Assembly (NCBI RefSeq): GCF_900156345.1 | Contig: NZ_FTPP01000004.1 | Span: forward strand, 310,001-374,000 | Length of the DNA: 64,000 bases | Direction of reading: 5' to 3' | DNA from: Pontibacter indicus | GTDB lineage: Bacteria > Bacteroidota > Bacteroidia > Cytophagales > Hymenobacteraceae | In this document: positions 55,621-64,000 of the stretch, in pieces | Layout of the letters: every line of letters begins with the position of its first letter | Numbering within the stretch: the first letter of the stretch is position 1 | The notes under the pieces: model-generated | Told to the model about the DNA's origin: nothing | Seen by the model: the letters and a program-made list of their open reading frames with translations, nothing else | The model's database searches: none | Position numbers and translations under genes: made by a program

Positions 55621-56613
55621 TTGGCCCAATCCAACTTCATTGATTACGTAAAAATCTGTTCCCGCTCCGGACACGGCGGCGCTGGCTCAGCGCACCTGCA
55701 CCGCGATAAACGCACGGCCATGGGTGGTCCCGACGGAGGCGACGGGGGCAGGGGAGGCCATATTATCCTGCGCGGCAATGCCCAGTTGTGGACGTTGCTG
55801 CACCTGCAGTACCGCAAGCACGTGATTGCCGAAAACGGCCAGAACGGCGGCCCAAGCCACTCAACGGGTGCGCAGGGTAAAGACGATGTGCTGGAAGTGC
55901 CGCTGGGAACGATTGCCCGAAACGCTGAAACAGGCGAGTTCATGTGTGAGATCACGGAAGACGGGCAAGAAATTATCCTAACGCCAGGCGGCCGTGGTGG
56001 ACTGGGCAATGCGCACTTTAAGTCACCTACCAACCAAACGCCCAGGTATGCACAGCCAGGCGAGCCAGGTATAGAGGAGTGGGTGATTCTGGAACTGAAA
56101 CTGCTGGCCGATGTTGGTCTGGTGGGTTTCCCGAATGCCGGTAAGTCTACTTTGCTGTCGGTGGTGTCAGCGGCCAAGCCAAAAATCGCCAACTATGCCT
56201 TCACTACGCTGGAGCCAAACCTGGGTGTAGTAGCCTACCGCGACTACAGGTCTTTTGTAATGGCTGATATTCCAGGTATCATCGAAGGTGCCTCGGAAGG
56301 AAAAGGCCTTGGACTGCGCTTCCTGCGCCACATTGAGCGTAACTCCATGCTGCTGTTCATGATCTCATGCGACAGCCCCGATATTGCGGAAGAATACAAG
56401 ATCTTGGTAAACGAGCTGGAGACTTACAATCCGGAGCTGCTCGACAAGAAACGCATATTGGCGATTACGAAAACCGATATGATCGACGATGAGCTGGAGG
56501 CTGAAATGCGCGAGACATTGCCGAAAGATATTCCGACTGTGTTTATCTCAAGCATGACGCAGAAGAACATTACGCAATTGAAAGACATGATCTGGTCTGC
56601 CCTCAACTCATAG
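55621..56613 (+). CDS. obgE: Obg/CgtA GTPase
   Basis: 330 residues, starting at TTG 55621 ([20 protein letters not shown]). The family N-terminus begins exactly here and no ATG is available before Met34, so this rare start is confident. A Gly-rich Obg domain ([13 protein letters not shown], about 36-48) is followed by the G domain: G1 [11 protein letters not shown]2/switch [13 protein letters not shown]3 [10 protein letters not shown]4 TKTD. It acts in 50S ribosome assembly and the stringent response. It lacks the C-terminal OCT extension. Confidence 0.95.
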   Translation: MAQSNFIDYVKICSRSGHGGAGSAHLHRDKRTAMGGPDGGDGGRGGHIILRGNAQLWTLLHLQYRKHVIAENGQNGGPSHSTGAQGKDDVLEVPLGTIARNAETGEFMCEITEDGQEIILTPGGRGGLGNAHFKSPTNQTPRYAQPGEPGIEEWVILELKLLADVGLVGFPNAGKSTLLSVVSAAKPKIANYAFTTLEPNLGVVAYRDYRSFVMADIPGIIEGASEGKGLGLRFLRHIERNSMLLFMISCDSPDIAEEYKILVNELETYNPELLDKKRILAITKTDMIDDELEAEMRETLPKDIPTVFISSMTQKNITQLKDMIWSALNS

Positions 56614-56638
56614 TTGCAGTAGCCAGTTTAGAATATAC

Positions 56639-56676
56639 ATCGGTAGTGGCTGCAAGGCTTGCTACCGATTTTTTTT
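56639..56676 (+). terminator. Terminator after obgE
   Basis: ATCGGTAG (56639-56646) pairs with CTACCGAT (56662-56669), followed by T7. Confidence 0.85.
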
Positions 56677-56797
56677 GAAGCACTAGCCGGGTGCTGATTT
56701 ATAAAATTGTTGATCTGGTGTTGTATTGAGGGGGAAGCTCAATAGCGCGAGCGTCCACGCTCGTATCTGGTATAGAGGGGCCCTCTGGCCTAGTGGC

Positions 56798-56837
56798 AGG
56801 TATACCTATACCTATACCTATACCTATACCTATACCT
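56798..56837. repeat. Tandem TATACC hexamer run
   Basis: Six perfect tandem copies of TATACC (56801-56836) preceded by AGG, giving overlapping copies of the host heptamer in both orientations at the left edge. The only such microsatellite in the window. Confidence 0.95.
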
Positions 56838-56905
56838 TGCTGATGTAGCAGTGTTGTAGGTATAGTAACCTATGTTGTTTCATTGCTTCGCCTGTGCGGC
56901 GGGCA

Positions 56906-56934
56906 CCTACTTTTTTTCTTGATAAAAAAGTAGG
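56906..56934. repeat. Intergenic inverted repeat
   Basis: CCTACTTTTTT (56906-56916) and AAAAAAGTAGG (56924-56934), perfect 11-bp arms with a 7-nt loop. Resembles dispersed palindromic elements of Bacteroidota intergenic regions. Confidence 0.6.
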
Positions 56935-57453
56935 CAAAAAAATCAAGACGCTCCAAACTCGCTGAACACTCTTTATAGGGGGACCCCTTCACCCCCAACA
57001 GTGGAGCGTCATTTGGTGCACCTGGCACGGCTACTTGATTCATTGCTCAAGTGCAAGTTAGTCTTCTCCTATACCTGCCAGTGTTTGTTTGCTGCAGACC
57101 TATACCTTAAGTGTGGTAGTTGCAGAAATTCCCCTTACAGAAACTATTGGGCTTATACCTTTGAAGGATTAGTAGAAGAAATTCCCTTCTGGTGGAAGGG
57201 GGCCTGGATGAAGAGAGGGGGCAGGGGTGTGTCAATCGTGCACAGGAATCCTGTGAGTCCGTGGGGGTAGGGGCCCTCTTAAATCCTGAGGATCCTGACT
57301 CAGACAATTTTAAGGTATGGAAGGTGAAAATCATTCATTCACTCAACCACTCATTCACTAAATCACCAAAGTGCCACATTGGCACGAAATGATAATTGGC
57401 AAGACAATTGAAAAGACAAAATAGACCTATCAACCTATAATTCTTAAGGCATT

Positions 57454-58020
57454 ATGTCAGAGAAAGATATCAAGAAAGAGCAGGAAAACGCAGAACTACA
57501 GGATAACACTGCCAATACGGAAGAAACGAACGGGCAGGAGCATGCCGAAGAGACGGCAGTAGAAACTGGCTCCGAAACCCAGGCTGAGGCCGAACTGGCA
57601 GAGATGAAAGACAAATACATCCGCCTGATGGCCGAGTTTGAGAACTTCAGACGCCGCACGAACAAAGAGCGCCTGGACTTGCTGAAAACAGCCAACGAAG
57701 AACTGATGAGCGATCTGTTGCCTGTGATGGACGATATGGAACGTGCCCATCAGTCGATGGAAGCAACTAAAGAGGTGGATGCTTTGTTGCAGGGCCTGGA
57801 GCTCGTGTTTCATAAGCTGAAGCACGTGACCCAACTCAAAGGCCTGAAGCCGATTGAGGTGAAAGCGGGCGATGCGTTTGATAGTGATTTCCATGAAGGC
57901 GTAACGCAAATCCCGGCTCCGTCAGAGGATTTGAAAGGCAAAATAGTAGACGTGATCGAGAAGGGCTATACCTTGAATGAAAAGGTGATTCGCTTCGCGA
58001 AAGTTATAATAGGAGCTTAA
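57454..58020 (+). CDS. grpE: Nucleotide exchange factor GrpE
   Basis: 188 residues. A disordered acidic Glu/Thr-rich N-terminus (about 1-45) is followed by the long dimerising helix (AELAEMKDKYIRLMAEFENF RRRTNKE region) and the C-terminal beta-wing with HEGVTQIP and GYTLNEKVIRFAKVII. It releases ADP from DnaK. It is 3 bp upstream of dnaJ, forming a heat-shock chaperone pair; dnaK is not in the window. Confidence 0.94.
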   Translation: MSEKDIKKEQENAELQDNTANTEETNGQEHAEETAVETGSETQAEAELAEMKDKYIRLMAEFENFRRRTNKERLDLLKTANEELMSDLLPVMDDMERAHQSMEATKEVDALLQGLELVFHKLKHVTQLKGLKPIEVKAGDAFDSDFHEGVTQIPAPSEDLKGKIVDVIEKGYTLNEKVIRFAKVIIGA

Positions 58021-58023
58021 TCA

Positions 58024-59172
58024 ATGGCTAAGAGAGATTATTACGAGGTATTAGGAGTAAGCAAGGGAGCAAGTCCGGAGGAGATCAAGAAGGCTTACCG
58101 TAAGCTCGCCATTAAGTATCATCCCGACAAGAACCCCGACGACCACACGGCCGAGGAGAAGTTTAAGGAGGCGGCTGAGGCCTACGAAGTGCTGAGCGAC
58201 CAGCAGAAGCGCCAGCGCTACGACCAGTTTGGCCACCAGGGCATGAACGGCGGCTTTGGCGGCGGTGGCGGCATGAACATGGAGGACATTTTCTCCCAGT
58301 TCGGCGACATCTTCGGTGGTGGCGGTGGCGGTTTCGAGAGCTTCTTTGGCGGTAGCAGCCGTCAGGGTGGCCGACGTACCCGCAAAGGCAGCAACCTGCG
58401 CATCAAGCTCAAACTCAACCTCGAGGAAATAGCCAACGGCGTTGAGAAGAAGATAAAAGTAAAACGCTACGTGGCCTGCAACACCTGCGGTGGCAACGGC
58501 GCCAAAAACGGTACTGACATGCAGATCTGTGGCTCTTGCCAGGGCTCGGGCCAGGTACGTAAGGTGGTGAATACCATGCTGGGCCAGATGGTGAGCACAG
58601 CAACCTGCCCTACCTGTAATGGTGAAGGCCGCATCGTGACCAAAAACTGCGAAGCCTGCCACGGTAGTGGTCGCGAACTGCAGGAAGAAGTGATCACGAT
58701 CAATGTGCCGGCTGGCGTTATGGACGGCATGCAGCTATCCATGAGCGGCAAAGGCAACGTGCCGGAGCGTGGCGGTGTGCCGGGCGATTTGCTTATCCAG
58801 ATTGAAGAAGAAGAGCACCCAAGCCTGAAGCGCGACGGCAACAACGTGATTTTTGATCAGTACATCAGCTTTATCGATGCTGCCCTCGGTGCCGACATTG
58901 AAGTACCGACGATTACGGGCCGTGTGAAGATCACGATCAAGCCGGGTACGCAAAGTGGCGAGATTTTCCGACTTCGCGGCAAAGGTGTGAAAGACATCAA
59001 CGGCTATGGCAAAGGCGATCAGCTGATCCACATCAACGTATGGACGCCGAAGTCTTTGAGTAGCGATGAGCGTGCGATGCTGGAGCGCCTGCGGGCATCA
59101 GACAACTTTGCGCCGCACCCGGGCAAGAGCGACAAAGGCTTCTTTGAGAAAGTGAAAGACTATTTCCAGTAA
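58024..59172 (+). CDS. dnaJ: Chaperone DnaJ
   Basis: 382 residues, type I Hsp40. J domain with HPD in [10 protein letters not shown] (about 29-38), a Gly/Phe-rich linker ([10 protein letters not shown]), and the zinc domain with four CxxCxGxG modules ([32 protein letters not shown]), followed by the substrate-binding C-terminal domains. It stimulates DnaK ATPase and holds unfolded proteins. Second gene of the grpE-dnaJ unit. Confidence 0.96.
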   Translation: MAKRDYYEVLGVSKGASPEEIKKAYRKLAIKYHPDKNPDDHTAEEKFKEAAEAYEVLSDQQKRQRYDQFGHQGMNGGFGGGGGMNMEDIFSQFGDIFGGGGGGFESFFGGSSRQGGRRTRKGSNLRIKLKLNLEEIANGVEKKIKVKRYVACNTCGGNGAKNGTDMQICGSCQGSGQVRKVVNTMLGQMVSTATCPTCNGEGRIVTKNCEACHGSGRELQEEVITINVPAGVMDGMQLSMSGKGNVPERGGVPGDLLIQIEEEEHPSLKRDGNNVIFDQYISFIDAALGADIEVPTITGRVKITIKPGTQSGEIFRLRGKGVKDINGYGKGDQLIHINVWTPKSLSSDERAMLERLRASDNFAPHPGKSDKGFFEKVKDYFQ

Positions 59173-59193
59173 GCTTATCGCTTTTAGGTATGA

Positions 59194-59235
59194 CAAAAGC
59201 CTGCCTTTTCGAAAGAGAAGGCAGGCTTTTGTTTT
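59194..59235 (+). terminator. Terminator after dnaJ
   Basis: CAAAAGCCTGCCTT (59194-59207) pairs with AAGGCAGGCTTTTG (59218-59231), then TTTT. Confidence 0.85.
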
Positions 59236-59258
59236 AAAGCTCATTATCAAACTATCTG

Positions 59259-59293
59259 TCCCGCAAGTTTGAGCGAAGCGGTAACTTGCGGGA
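59259..59293. repeat. Intergenic palindromic element
   Basis: TCCCGCAAGTT (59259-59269) and AACTTGCGGGA (59283-59293), perfect 11-bp arms. The loop TGAGCGAAGCGGT and arms look like a dispersed REP-type element of Bacteroidota. Confidence 0.6.
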
Positions 59294-59451
59294 TGGCAGG
59301 GGCTTTTGTCCTTTATCAAAATTTCCTTTGTCATCAATGCAGTACCTTTCAACTTAGCTAATGGGCAGCTGTCCTAAACAACCTGATGCACGTACTTGGT
59401 ATAGCCTATACCTGCGTTCGTCGATTTAGTATAGTGCTTTATTGATATTAC

Positions 59452-59482
59452 TTGTCACTAAGCCCTAAAAAGGCTATTTTTG
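59452..59482 (+). promoter_or_regulatory. Promoter of ABC transporter operon
   Basis: TTG (59452-59454), 20 bp, TATTTTTG (59475-59482), a full -33/-7 pair 24 bp before the TTG start codon of the ATPase gene. Confidence 0.65.
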
Positions 59483-59506
59483 AACATACCAAAAGGTTTA
59501 TAAGCA

Positions 59507-60418
59507 TTGAGCATTCTTAAAATAGATGGCGTCACCAAACGGTACGCAAACCATACCGCCCTCGACAATGTCAGCTTCGACATCCCAACAGGCTGCATTT
59601 TCGGCCTGCTGGGGCCAAACGGAGCTGGCAAAACGTCCCTTATCCGCATCATCACCCAGATAACCGGCGCCGACTCTGGCGAAATTTACTTCAAAGGCGA
59701 GAGACTGCGCCCGTCGCACATCAAGGACATGGGTTACCTGCCCGAGGAGCGCGGACTGTATAAGAAAATGAAGGTAGGGGAGCAGTTGCTATACCTTGCC
59801 CAGCTCAAAGGCCTGACCCGTGACGAAGCCGTGGCCCGCATAAAAGAGTGGGTGGCCCGTTTCGAGATAAAGGAGTGGATGAACAAAAACATAGAGGACC
59901 TTTCGAAAGGGATGCAGCAGAAAGTGCAGTTTATGGCCACGGTCATGCATGAGCCTTCCTTGATCATCCTTGATGAGCCTTTCTCCGGTTTCGACCCGAT
60001 CAATGCGAACCTGATCAAAGACGAGATCCTGCGCCTGCGCGACAACGGTGCCACCATCATTTTCTCGACGCACCGTATGGAGTCGGTGGAGGAACTTTGC
60101 GACAACATCGCGCTCATCAACCGCTCCCGCAAAGTGCTCGACGGTCCGGTGCGCGAAATAAAAGACACCTACAAGACGGATACTTACCAGGTGATCGGAA
60201 ACGGGCACCTGATGATCACGTCGCCGGATTTTGAGGTACTGGAGCAGCATGAAAACCATGGTGTGTTCCGCGCTTCCATTCGTTTGCTCAATGGCACCTC
60301 GCCGAACGATCTGCTACGCTACCTGATCCAGCGCGTGGAGGTACACTCTTTTGTGGAGCTGGTGCCGAGTATCAATGACATATTCATCCGAAAAGTAAAA
60401 GAAACCTACCATGCATAA
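59507..60418 (+). CDS. ABC transporter ATP-binding protein (NatA-like)
   Basis: 303 residues starting at TTG 59507 (MSILKIDGVTKRYANHTALD), just after a good promoter. No ATG lies near, so the TTG start is likely real. Walker A GLLGPNGAGKTSL (33-45), signature DLSKGMQQKVQF, Walker B LIILDEPFSGFDP, H-loop FSTHR. A C-terminal extension of about 80 residues is typical of the DrrA/NatA exporter class. It overlaps the permease gene by 8 bp. Confidence 0.92.
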   Translation: MSILKIDGVTKRYANHTALDNVSFDIPTGCIFGLLGPNGAGKTSLIRIITQITGADSGEIYFKGERLRPSHIKDMGYLPEERGLYKKMKVGEQLLYLAQLKGLTRDEAVARIKEWVARFEIKEWMNKNIEDLSKGMQQKVQFMATVMHEPSLIILDEPFSGFDPINANLIKDEILRLRDNGATIIFSTHRMESVEELCDNIALINRSRKVLDGPVREIKDTYKTDTYQVIGNGHLMITSPDFEVLEQHENHGVFRASIRLLNGTSPNDLLRYLIQRVEVHSFVELVPSINDIFIRKVKETYHA

Positions 60419-61745
60419 GATCTGGCTCATCATACAACGCGAATACCTGACACGCGTGCGGAAGAAAAGCTTCATCATCATGACCTTCCTGACCCCGTTG
60501 TTGCTGGCCGCCTTCATGGTGATACCTGCCTGGCTGGCTACCGTCTCCGATAGCGAGGATGTGGTGATGGTGCTGGACGAGAGCGGTGTTTTTGCCGACA
60601 AGCTCGAAAGTAAAGAGGACCTGAAAATCATACCCATAGCCGCCGGTTCGCTGGAACAGGCCAAGACGGCTTACCAGGAAACCGACTATACCGCCTTGCT
60701 GCACATCCCGCAGCTCGACCTGGAAAAACCGGAGGGTGTACGTCTTTACTCCAAGAAGAACATCAGCCTACAGGTGAAGTTCAGGCTGGAGAATATGCTG
60801 GAAAAGGAGATTGAGAGCCAGCGATTTATGGCCTCAGGTATAGACCGCGACATGCTCAACAAAATGAAGGCCAACATCACTATGACGACCGTGAACCTGA
60901 GCGAGAGCGGTGAGCGCGACAGCAACGTGTGGGTGACCTCTGGTGCGGGCATCATTGGGGCAGTGATCATTTATTTCTTCATTTTCCTGTATGGCGTGCA
61001 GATCATGCGTGGCGTGATCGAGGAAAAGACCAACCGCATTGTGGAGGTGATGATCTCCTCAGTGAAGCCTTTTCAGTTGATGATGGGCAAGATTGTAGGT
61101 ATAGCCGGCGTGGGCCTGACGCAGTTTTTGCTCTGGGTGGTGCTGTCGGCCATTGTGGTAGGCGGCGTGCAGGCAGCTTTCGACATTAAACCAGCGCCTA
61201 CGCCAATTGAGCAGATGCAGGCAGGCCGTGACTTGGCTACTGGCGAAGAGCCGGAGCAGACAGAAGAAACGAGCCAGGCCGATACATTGTCGGAGGTGAG
61301 CAGCGCCATTTCTAACCTGAATTTCCCGCTACTGCTGGGCTGTTTCCTGTTCTACTTTTTGGGCGGTTACCTGCTGTATGGCTCGCTTTTCGGGGCTATT
61401 GGCGCCGCCGTAGACAACGAAACTGACACGCAGCAGTTCATGTTCCCGATCACGATCCCGCTGATCATCTCCTTCATCATGTCCTACACGGTGGTGATAC
61501 AAAATCCGGATGGACCTGTGGCGTTCTGGATGTCGATCATCCCGTTCACCTCGCCGATCGTGATGATGGTGCGCATTCCGTTCGGCGTGCCTGTCAGTGA
61601 GCTCCTACTCTCGATGGGACTCCTTATCCTGGGCTTCATCTTCACTACCTGGATCGCCTCCAGAATTTACCGCGTAGGTATACTTATGTACGGCAAGAAG
61701 ATCAACTACAAAGAACTGTCGAAGTGGTTGTTTTACAGGGTATAG
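60411..61745 (+). CDS. ABC-2 type permease (NatB-like)
   Basis: 444 residues. An N-terminal helix (about 18-42, FIIMTFLTPLLLAAFMVIPA) is followed by an extracytoplasmic domain (about 45-175) and a cluster of five to six helices including FLYGVQIMRGVIEEKTNRIV, the conserved cytosolic coupling segment of NatB/ABC2_membrane_3. With the preceding ATPase it forms an exporter, by homology of Na+ or of small molecules. Substrate unproven. Confidence 0.9.
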   Translation: MHKIWLIIQREYLTRVRKKSFIIMTFLTPLLLAAFMVIPAWLATVSDSEDVVMVLDESGVFADKLESKEDLKIIPIAAGSLEQAKTAYQETDYTALLHIPQLDLEKPEGVRLYSKKNISLQVKFRLENMLEKEIESQRFMASGIDRDMLNKMKANITMTTVNLSESGERDSNVWVTSGAGIIGAVIIYFFIFLYGVQIMRGVIEEKTNRIVEVMISSVKPFQLMMGKIVGIAGVGLTQFLLWVVLSAIVVGGVQAAFDIKPAPTPIEQMQAGRDLATGEEPEQTEETSQADTLSEVSSAISNLNFPLLLGCFLFYFLGGYLLYGSLFGAIGAAVDNETDTQQFMFPITIPLIISFIMSYTVVIQNPDGPVAFWMSIIPFTSPIVMMVRIPFGVPVSELLLSMGLLILGFIFTTWIASRIYRVGILMYGKKINYKELSKWLFYRV

Positions 61746-61773
61746 CCTGACAAGGTATAGGTATAAATTTAGG

Positions 61774-61805
61774 ATAGCTGGTTCTCCGGAGCCAGCTATT
61801 TTTTT
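61774..61805 (+). terminator. Terminator of ABC transporter operon
   Basis: ATAGCTGG (61774-61781) pairs with CCAGCTAT (61792-61799), then seven T. Confidence 0.85.
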
Positions 61806-61837
61806 GTAACTTGATAGGAGAAATTGAATACTTGTAA

Positions 61838-62251
61838 ATGAAAACCTTCAAACATAGCTTTTGCGATCCTTTCAAACCCAACGTTATAGAACTAGGCGAT
61901 GTAGAGAGTCAGGAAATAATCAGCAGATTCGAGCAAATACCTTGGGACGAAATTATATCCAAAATGGGGAAGGCCAAGGATTCGGATATACATTATTCCC
62001 CTTCCTTAGAATTTGAAGATAAAGCTACAAAACATGGGATAACCATTAGTGGAGTGGGATCTACAAGACTTGAAGAATTCTATGTGTTTTACAAAAGACC
62101 CAAGAGAGTAAAGAAATTCTTTGGGCTTATAGAAAGTGATAACCCTGACTATCTTACTGATGTGACAGGTCAGACAAAACAAGAGGTGGTCGAAGTCTTG
62201 AATGCACTCATTAATGGAAGGTATGATTACTTAGACAGTAAAATAAAATGA
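61838..62251 (+). CDS. Unknown protein coupled to ChaN-like gene
   Basis: 137 residues, soluble, starting MKTFKHSFCDPFKPNVIELG, with SRFEQIPWDEIISKMGKAKD and a basic FYVFYKRPKRVKKFFGLIES stretch. No domain recognised. Its stop overlaps the ATG of the next gene (ATGA), so the two are translationally coupled. More AT-rich than its right neighbour. Confidence 0.65.
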   Translation: MKTFKHSFCDPFKPNVIELGDVESQEIISRFEQIPWDEIISKMGKAKDSDIHYSPSLEFEDKATKHGITISGVGSTRLEEFYVFYKRPKRVKKFFGLIESDNPDYLTDVTGQTKQEVVEVLNALINGRYDYLDSKIK

Positions 62252-63135
62252 AAGCAAATTTACTTCTCACACTCCTGCTGCTTATGTTCACCACAGGTAT
62301 AGCTACTGCTACTGACAAAGACAAACCCGCCTATGTGCTCTACAACAGCAAGGGCAAGCAGGTAAGGTATAGCAAGATGTTGGAGGAGCTGCAGAAAGCC
62401 GATGTGGTGCTGTTTGGCGAGCAGCACAACGATCCGATTGCCCATTGGATGCAACTGGAAGTAGCCAAAGACCTGCACAAGGTACACCAACAGAACTTCA
62501 CGATAGGTGCTGAGATGTTTGAGGCTGATGTGCAACTGGTGCTGGATGAATACCTGTCGGGGCAGGTGGCCGAGAATAACTTTGAGCAGGAGTCGCGGCC
62601 ATGGAACAATTATAAAACTGACTACCGGCCGGTGGTGCGCTTTGCCAAAGAGGCGGCTATACCTTTCATCGCGACTAACGTGCCGCGCCGCTACGCCGCC
62701 ATGGTAGCTGCCGGAAGTTTGAAAGCACTGGAAAACGTATCGGCTGACGCAAAACGCTTTATTGCCCCGCTGCCTGTACAGGTGGACATGAATTTGCCAG
62801 CGTATAAGAACATGCTGGCCATGTTCGGCGGCAGTACCCACGGCAATACCAAGAGCGAGAACATCGTGCAGGCCCAAGCCCTGAAAGATGCCACCATGGC
62901 GCATTTTATAATGCAGCGAGTAAACAGCGGCAAAAAAATGCTGCACCTGAACGGTGCCTACCACTCCGATAATTTTGAGGGGATTGGTTGGTACCTGAAG
63001 CAGGGCAATCCACAAATTAAAACGCTCACCATTACCACTGTGCTGCAGGATGACCTAGACAAGCTGACCGAAGAGAACAAGCAGAAAGCAGACTTTATTC
63101 TAGTAGTGCCGGCAAGTATGACGAGGACTTATTAA
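62248..63135 (+). CDS. ChaN-like haem-binding/iron-regulated protein
   Basis: 295 residues with a signal peptide (MKANLLLTLLLLMFTTGIAT). ChaN/DUF399 core: VVLFGEQHNDPIAHWMQLEV (about 53-72), FTIGAEMFEADVQLVLDEYL, PVVRFAKEAAIPFIATNVPR and LHLNGAYHSDNFEGIGWYL. Family members bind haem and are tied to iron handling; the structural fold is related to EreA/TIKI-type hydrolases. Periplasmic. Middle gene of a three-gene unit. Confidence 0.88.
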   Translation: MKANLLLTLLLLMFTTGIATATDKDKPAYVLYNSKGKQVRYSKMLEELQKADVVLFGEQHNDPIAHWMQLEVAKDLHKVHQQNFTIGAEMFEADVQLVLDEYLSGQVAENNFEQESRPWNNYKTDYRPVVRFAKEAAIPFIATNVPRRYAAMVAAGSLKALENVSADAKRFIAPLPVQVDMNLPAYKNMLAMFGGSTHGNTKSENIVQAQALKDATMAHFIMQRVNSGKKMLHLNGAYHSDNFEGIGWYLKQGNPQIKTLTITTVLQDDLDKLTEENKQKADFILVVPASMTRTY

Positions 63136-63144
63136 AACCATTCT

Positions 63145-63624
63145 ATGCTGATAGCTACGTTTTCCTGGATGTTTTTTCTGTCAGTAGCCTTTGCAGGCAT
63201 TTGCCTTGTAGGTTTTCAATATGCTAAGACTGTAAGGGAAAAGTATCAGTTAGGCAAACTAACGGTATGGATGGGAACATTGTGTTTTATTCTCTTAAGT
63301 TCTCTGTTCATATACTCTTCGAGCCTTGCTATTTGGCGCTATTACCCAGATACAAAATTTGATCAGGCTAGATGGTGGGCCGAACCGGATGAAAGGTATA
63401 GGATGACTGGAGACCTAATAGCGAGTGAGCTGCTTGTTGGAAAGACCAGACCGGAAGTAGAAAAGTGGCTGGGCACAACGGGAAGAGAGAACCAAAGAAA
63501 TGCGCGATGGAAATACTACACAGGCCGGTTACCAGGACCATTTTCACTGCAGCCTCATGTACTAAGTGTTGAATTCAAAGCGGATACAGTGGCGAGCGTT
63601 ACGCAATACGACGACCGCCACTGA
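63145..63624 (+). CDS. Unknown membrane protein with BamE-like tail (tentative)
   Basis: 159 residues with two hydrophobic helices (about 5-24 and 41-63) and a periplasmic domain whose sequence (DLIASELLVGKTRPEVEKWL, then W.YYTGRLPGP, VLSVEF) resembles the SmpA/OmlA (BamE) layout, in which a GKT...v...lG helix is followed by strands. That link is weak. It is 9 bp downstream of the ChaN-like gene, likely the same transcript. Confidence 0.6.
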   Translation: MLIATFSWMFFLSVAFAGICLVGFQYAKTVREKYQLGKLTVWMGTLCFILLSSLFIYSSSLAIWRYYPDTKFDQARWWAEPDERYRMTGDLIASELLVGKTRPEVEKWLGTTGRENQRNARWKYYTGRLPGPFSLQPHVLSVEFKADTVASVTQYDDRH

Positions 63625-63632
63625 TAAAAACA

Positions 63633-63663
63633 ACAAAGCCCGACCATTTGGTCGGGCTTTGTC
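63633..63663. terminator. Bidirectional terminator, 13-bp perfect stem
   Basis: ACAAAGCCCGACC (63633-63645), ATTT loop, GGTCGGGCTTTGT (63650-63662). It separates convergent genes. Confidence 0.85.
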
Positions 63664-63691
63664 TGTCTACTAAAGAGAAAGGAAGGCAGTT

Positions 63692-64000
63692 CTAAGCAGA
63701 GAATGAGCTTCCGCAACCGCAAGTACTCTTAGCCTGTGGATTGTTGAAAACGAAGCCGCGTGCGTTCAGGCCGTCCTGGAAGTCTACTTCCATGCCCAGT
63801 ACATACATAGCGTGCTTCTTGTCCATGATCAGGCTCAGGCCGTCCAGGTTGTATACCTCGTCAGAATCCTTCACCTTATCAAAACCCAGCAGGTAAGACA
63901 TACCAGAGCAGCCACCGCCCTGCACGCCAATACGCAGACCGTATTCAGCGGGCACGTTCTTCTCTTGCATTATATTTTTAACTTCAGCCAGCGCTCTTTC
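63692..64000 (-). CDS. IscA/SufA-type iron-sulfur assembly protein (N-terminus beyond window)
   Basis: The frame runs to the right window edge (ERALAEVKNI precedes Met at 63970), so the real start is outside. About 102 residues are seen, close to the family's 107-110. The three conserved cysteines of A-type carriers are present: GGGCSGMSY (one) and STCGCGSSF (two) near the C-terminus. It holds and delivers Fe-S clusters to apoproteins. Other suf genes may follow to the right. Confidence 0.92.
   Translation of the reverse strand, partial: ERALAEVKNIMQEKNVPAEYGLRIGVQGGGCSGMSYLLGFDKVKDSDEVYNLDGLSLIMDKKHAMYVLGMEVDFQDGLNARGFVFNNPQAKSTCGCGSSFSA

Larger units (their letters stand above)
56614..57453. 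other. Long repeat-rich intergenic region
   Basis: About 840 bp with no gene I accept. It contains the obgE terminator, a tandem hexamer run, an 11-bp inverted repeat, several single motif copies (for example 56,860, 57,069, 57,101, 57,154) and simple-sequence-like ATTCATTCACT words near 57,335-57,360. A frame at 57001-57270 has no homology signs and is rejected. Confidence 0.5.

Noticed and set aside
57001..57270. 89-aa frame between obgE and grpE
   Set aside because: Cys/Trp-rich without family resemblance, spanning motif copies and simple repeats. Better explained as non-coding.

Overview
This window looks like the chromosome of a pigmented-soil/marine type Bacteroidota, most likely Hymenobacteraceae (Pontibacter/Rufibacter-like). 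The reasons are promoters with the Bacteroidota -7 box TAnnTTTG, two Oar-like TonB-dependent receptors, a short adenylate kinase, a DUF1684 lipoprotein and moderately GC-rich housekeeping genes. The genus is an inference. A heptamer, AGGTATA/TATACCT, is scattered at several copies per kb through coding and non-coding host DNA in both orientations. It falls to chance level between about 15.4 and 35.8 kb, where a foreign AT-rich island sits.

Left host region (1-15.3 kb): a truncated alpha/beta hydrolase, an SdpI-like membrane protein with its ArsR/SdpR-type repressor and a candidate operator, a DUF1684 lipoprotein, a thioredoxin-fold protein, a HEAT-repeat/cyclophilin lipoprotein, three related two-helix membrane proteins with a PH-like tail, a small basic secreted peptide, an MFS transporter, a cysE-cysK cysteine biosynthesis pair, a DUF2267 protein, a SIR2-family protein that has lost its usual catalytic Asn and His, and a small STAS-like protein.

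Island (15,315-35,801): a 20.4-kb integrative element at the 3' end of a tRNA-Ala(GGC) gene, bounded by 47-bp perfect direct repeats. The element rebuilds both the tRNA 3' end and its terminator. A rightward module encodes a tyrosine recombinase, an unknown protein, an excisionase-like HTH protein, a DUF3987 ATPase and a TOPRIM-like DUF6371 protein. Inverted arrays of a 9-bp iteron-like unit occur between the last two and again near 26.2 kb. The cargo has four parts. (i) A leftward cluster (25.7 to 20.5 kb) encodes a zinc-ribbon protein, a GHKL ATPase fused to an HExxH metallopeptidase, an unknown 178-aa protein, a PUA/EVE-like plus Mrr-like nuclease, a DUF6602 nuclease-fold protein and a lipoprotein. 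It matches no named defence system I know and is the best candidate for a new one. (ii) Several orphan genes lie at 26.3-29.2 kb. (iii) A two-gene Eco57I-like type IIG restriction-modification system follows. (iv) An HNH protein with a DnaJ-type zinc finger lies at the right end. No relaxase, conjugation, capsid or transposase gene is visible.

Right host region (35.8-64 kb): the intact tRNA-Ala, two tandem Oar-like receptors, an NlpC/P60 lipoprotein, a GlcD-type FAD oxidase, a haloalkane-dehalogenase-like hydrolase, a UDP-glucose dehydrogenase plus UDP-glucuronate decarboxylase pair (UDP-xylose synthesis), a TPR protein, an M42 aminopeptidase, a membrane pyrophosphatase, hpt-adk-obgE, grpE-dnaJ, a NatAB-like ABC exporter, a ChaN-like protein between two unknown genes, and an IscA/SufA-type protein cut by the window edge. 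Many genes are separated by long, nearly perfect hairpin terminators.
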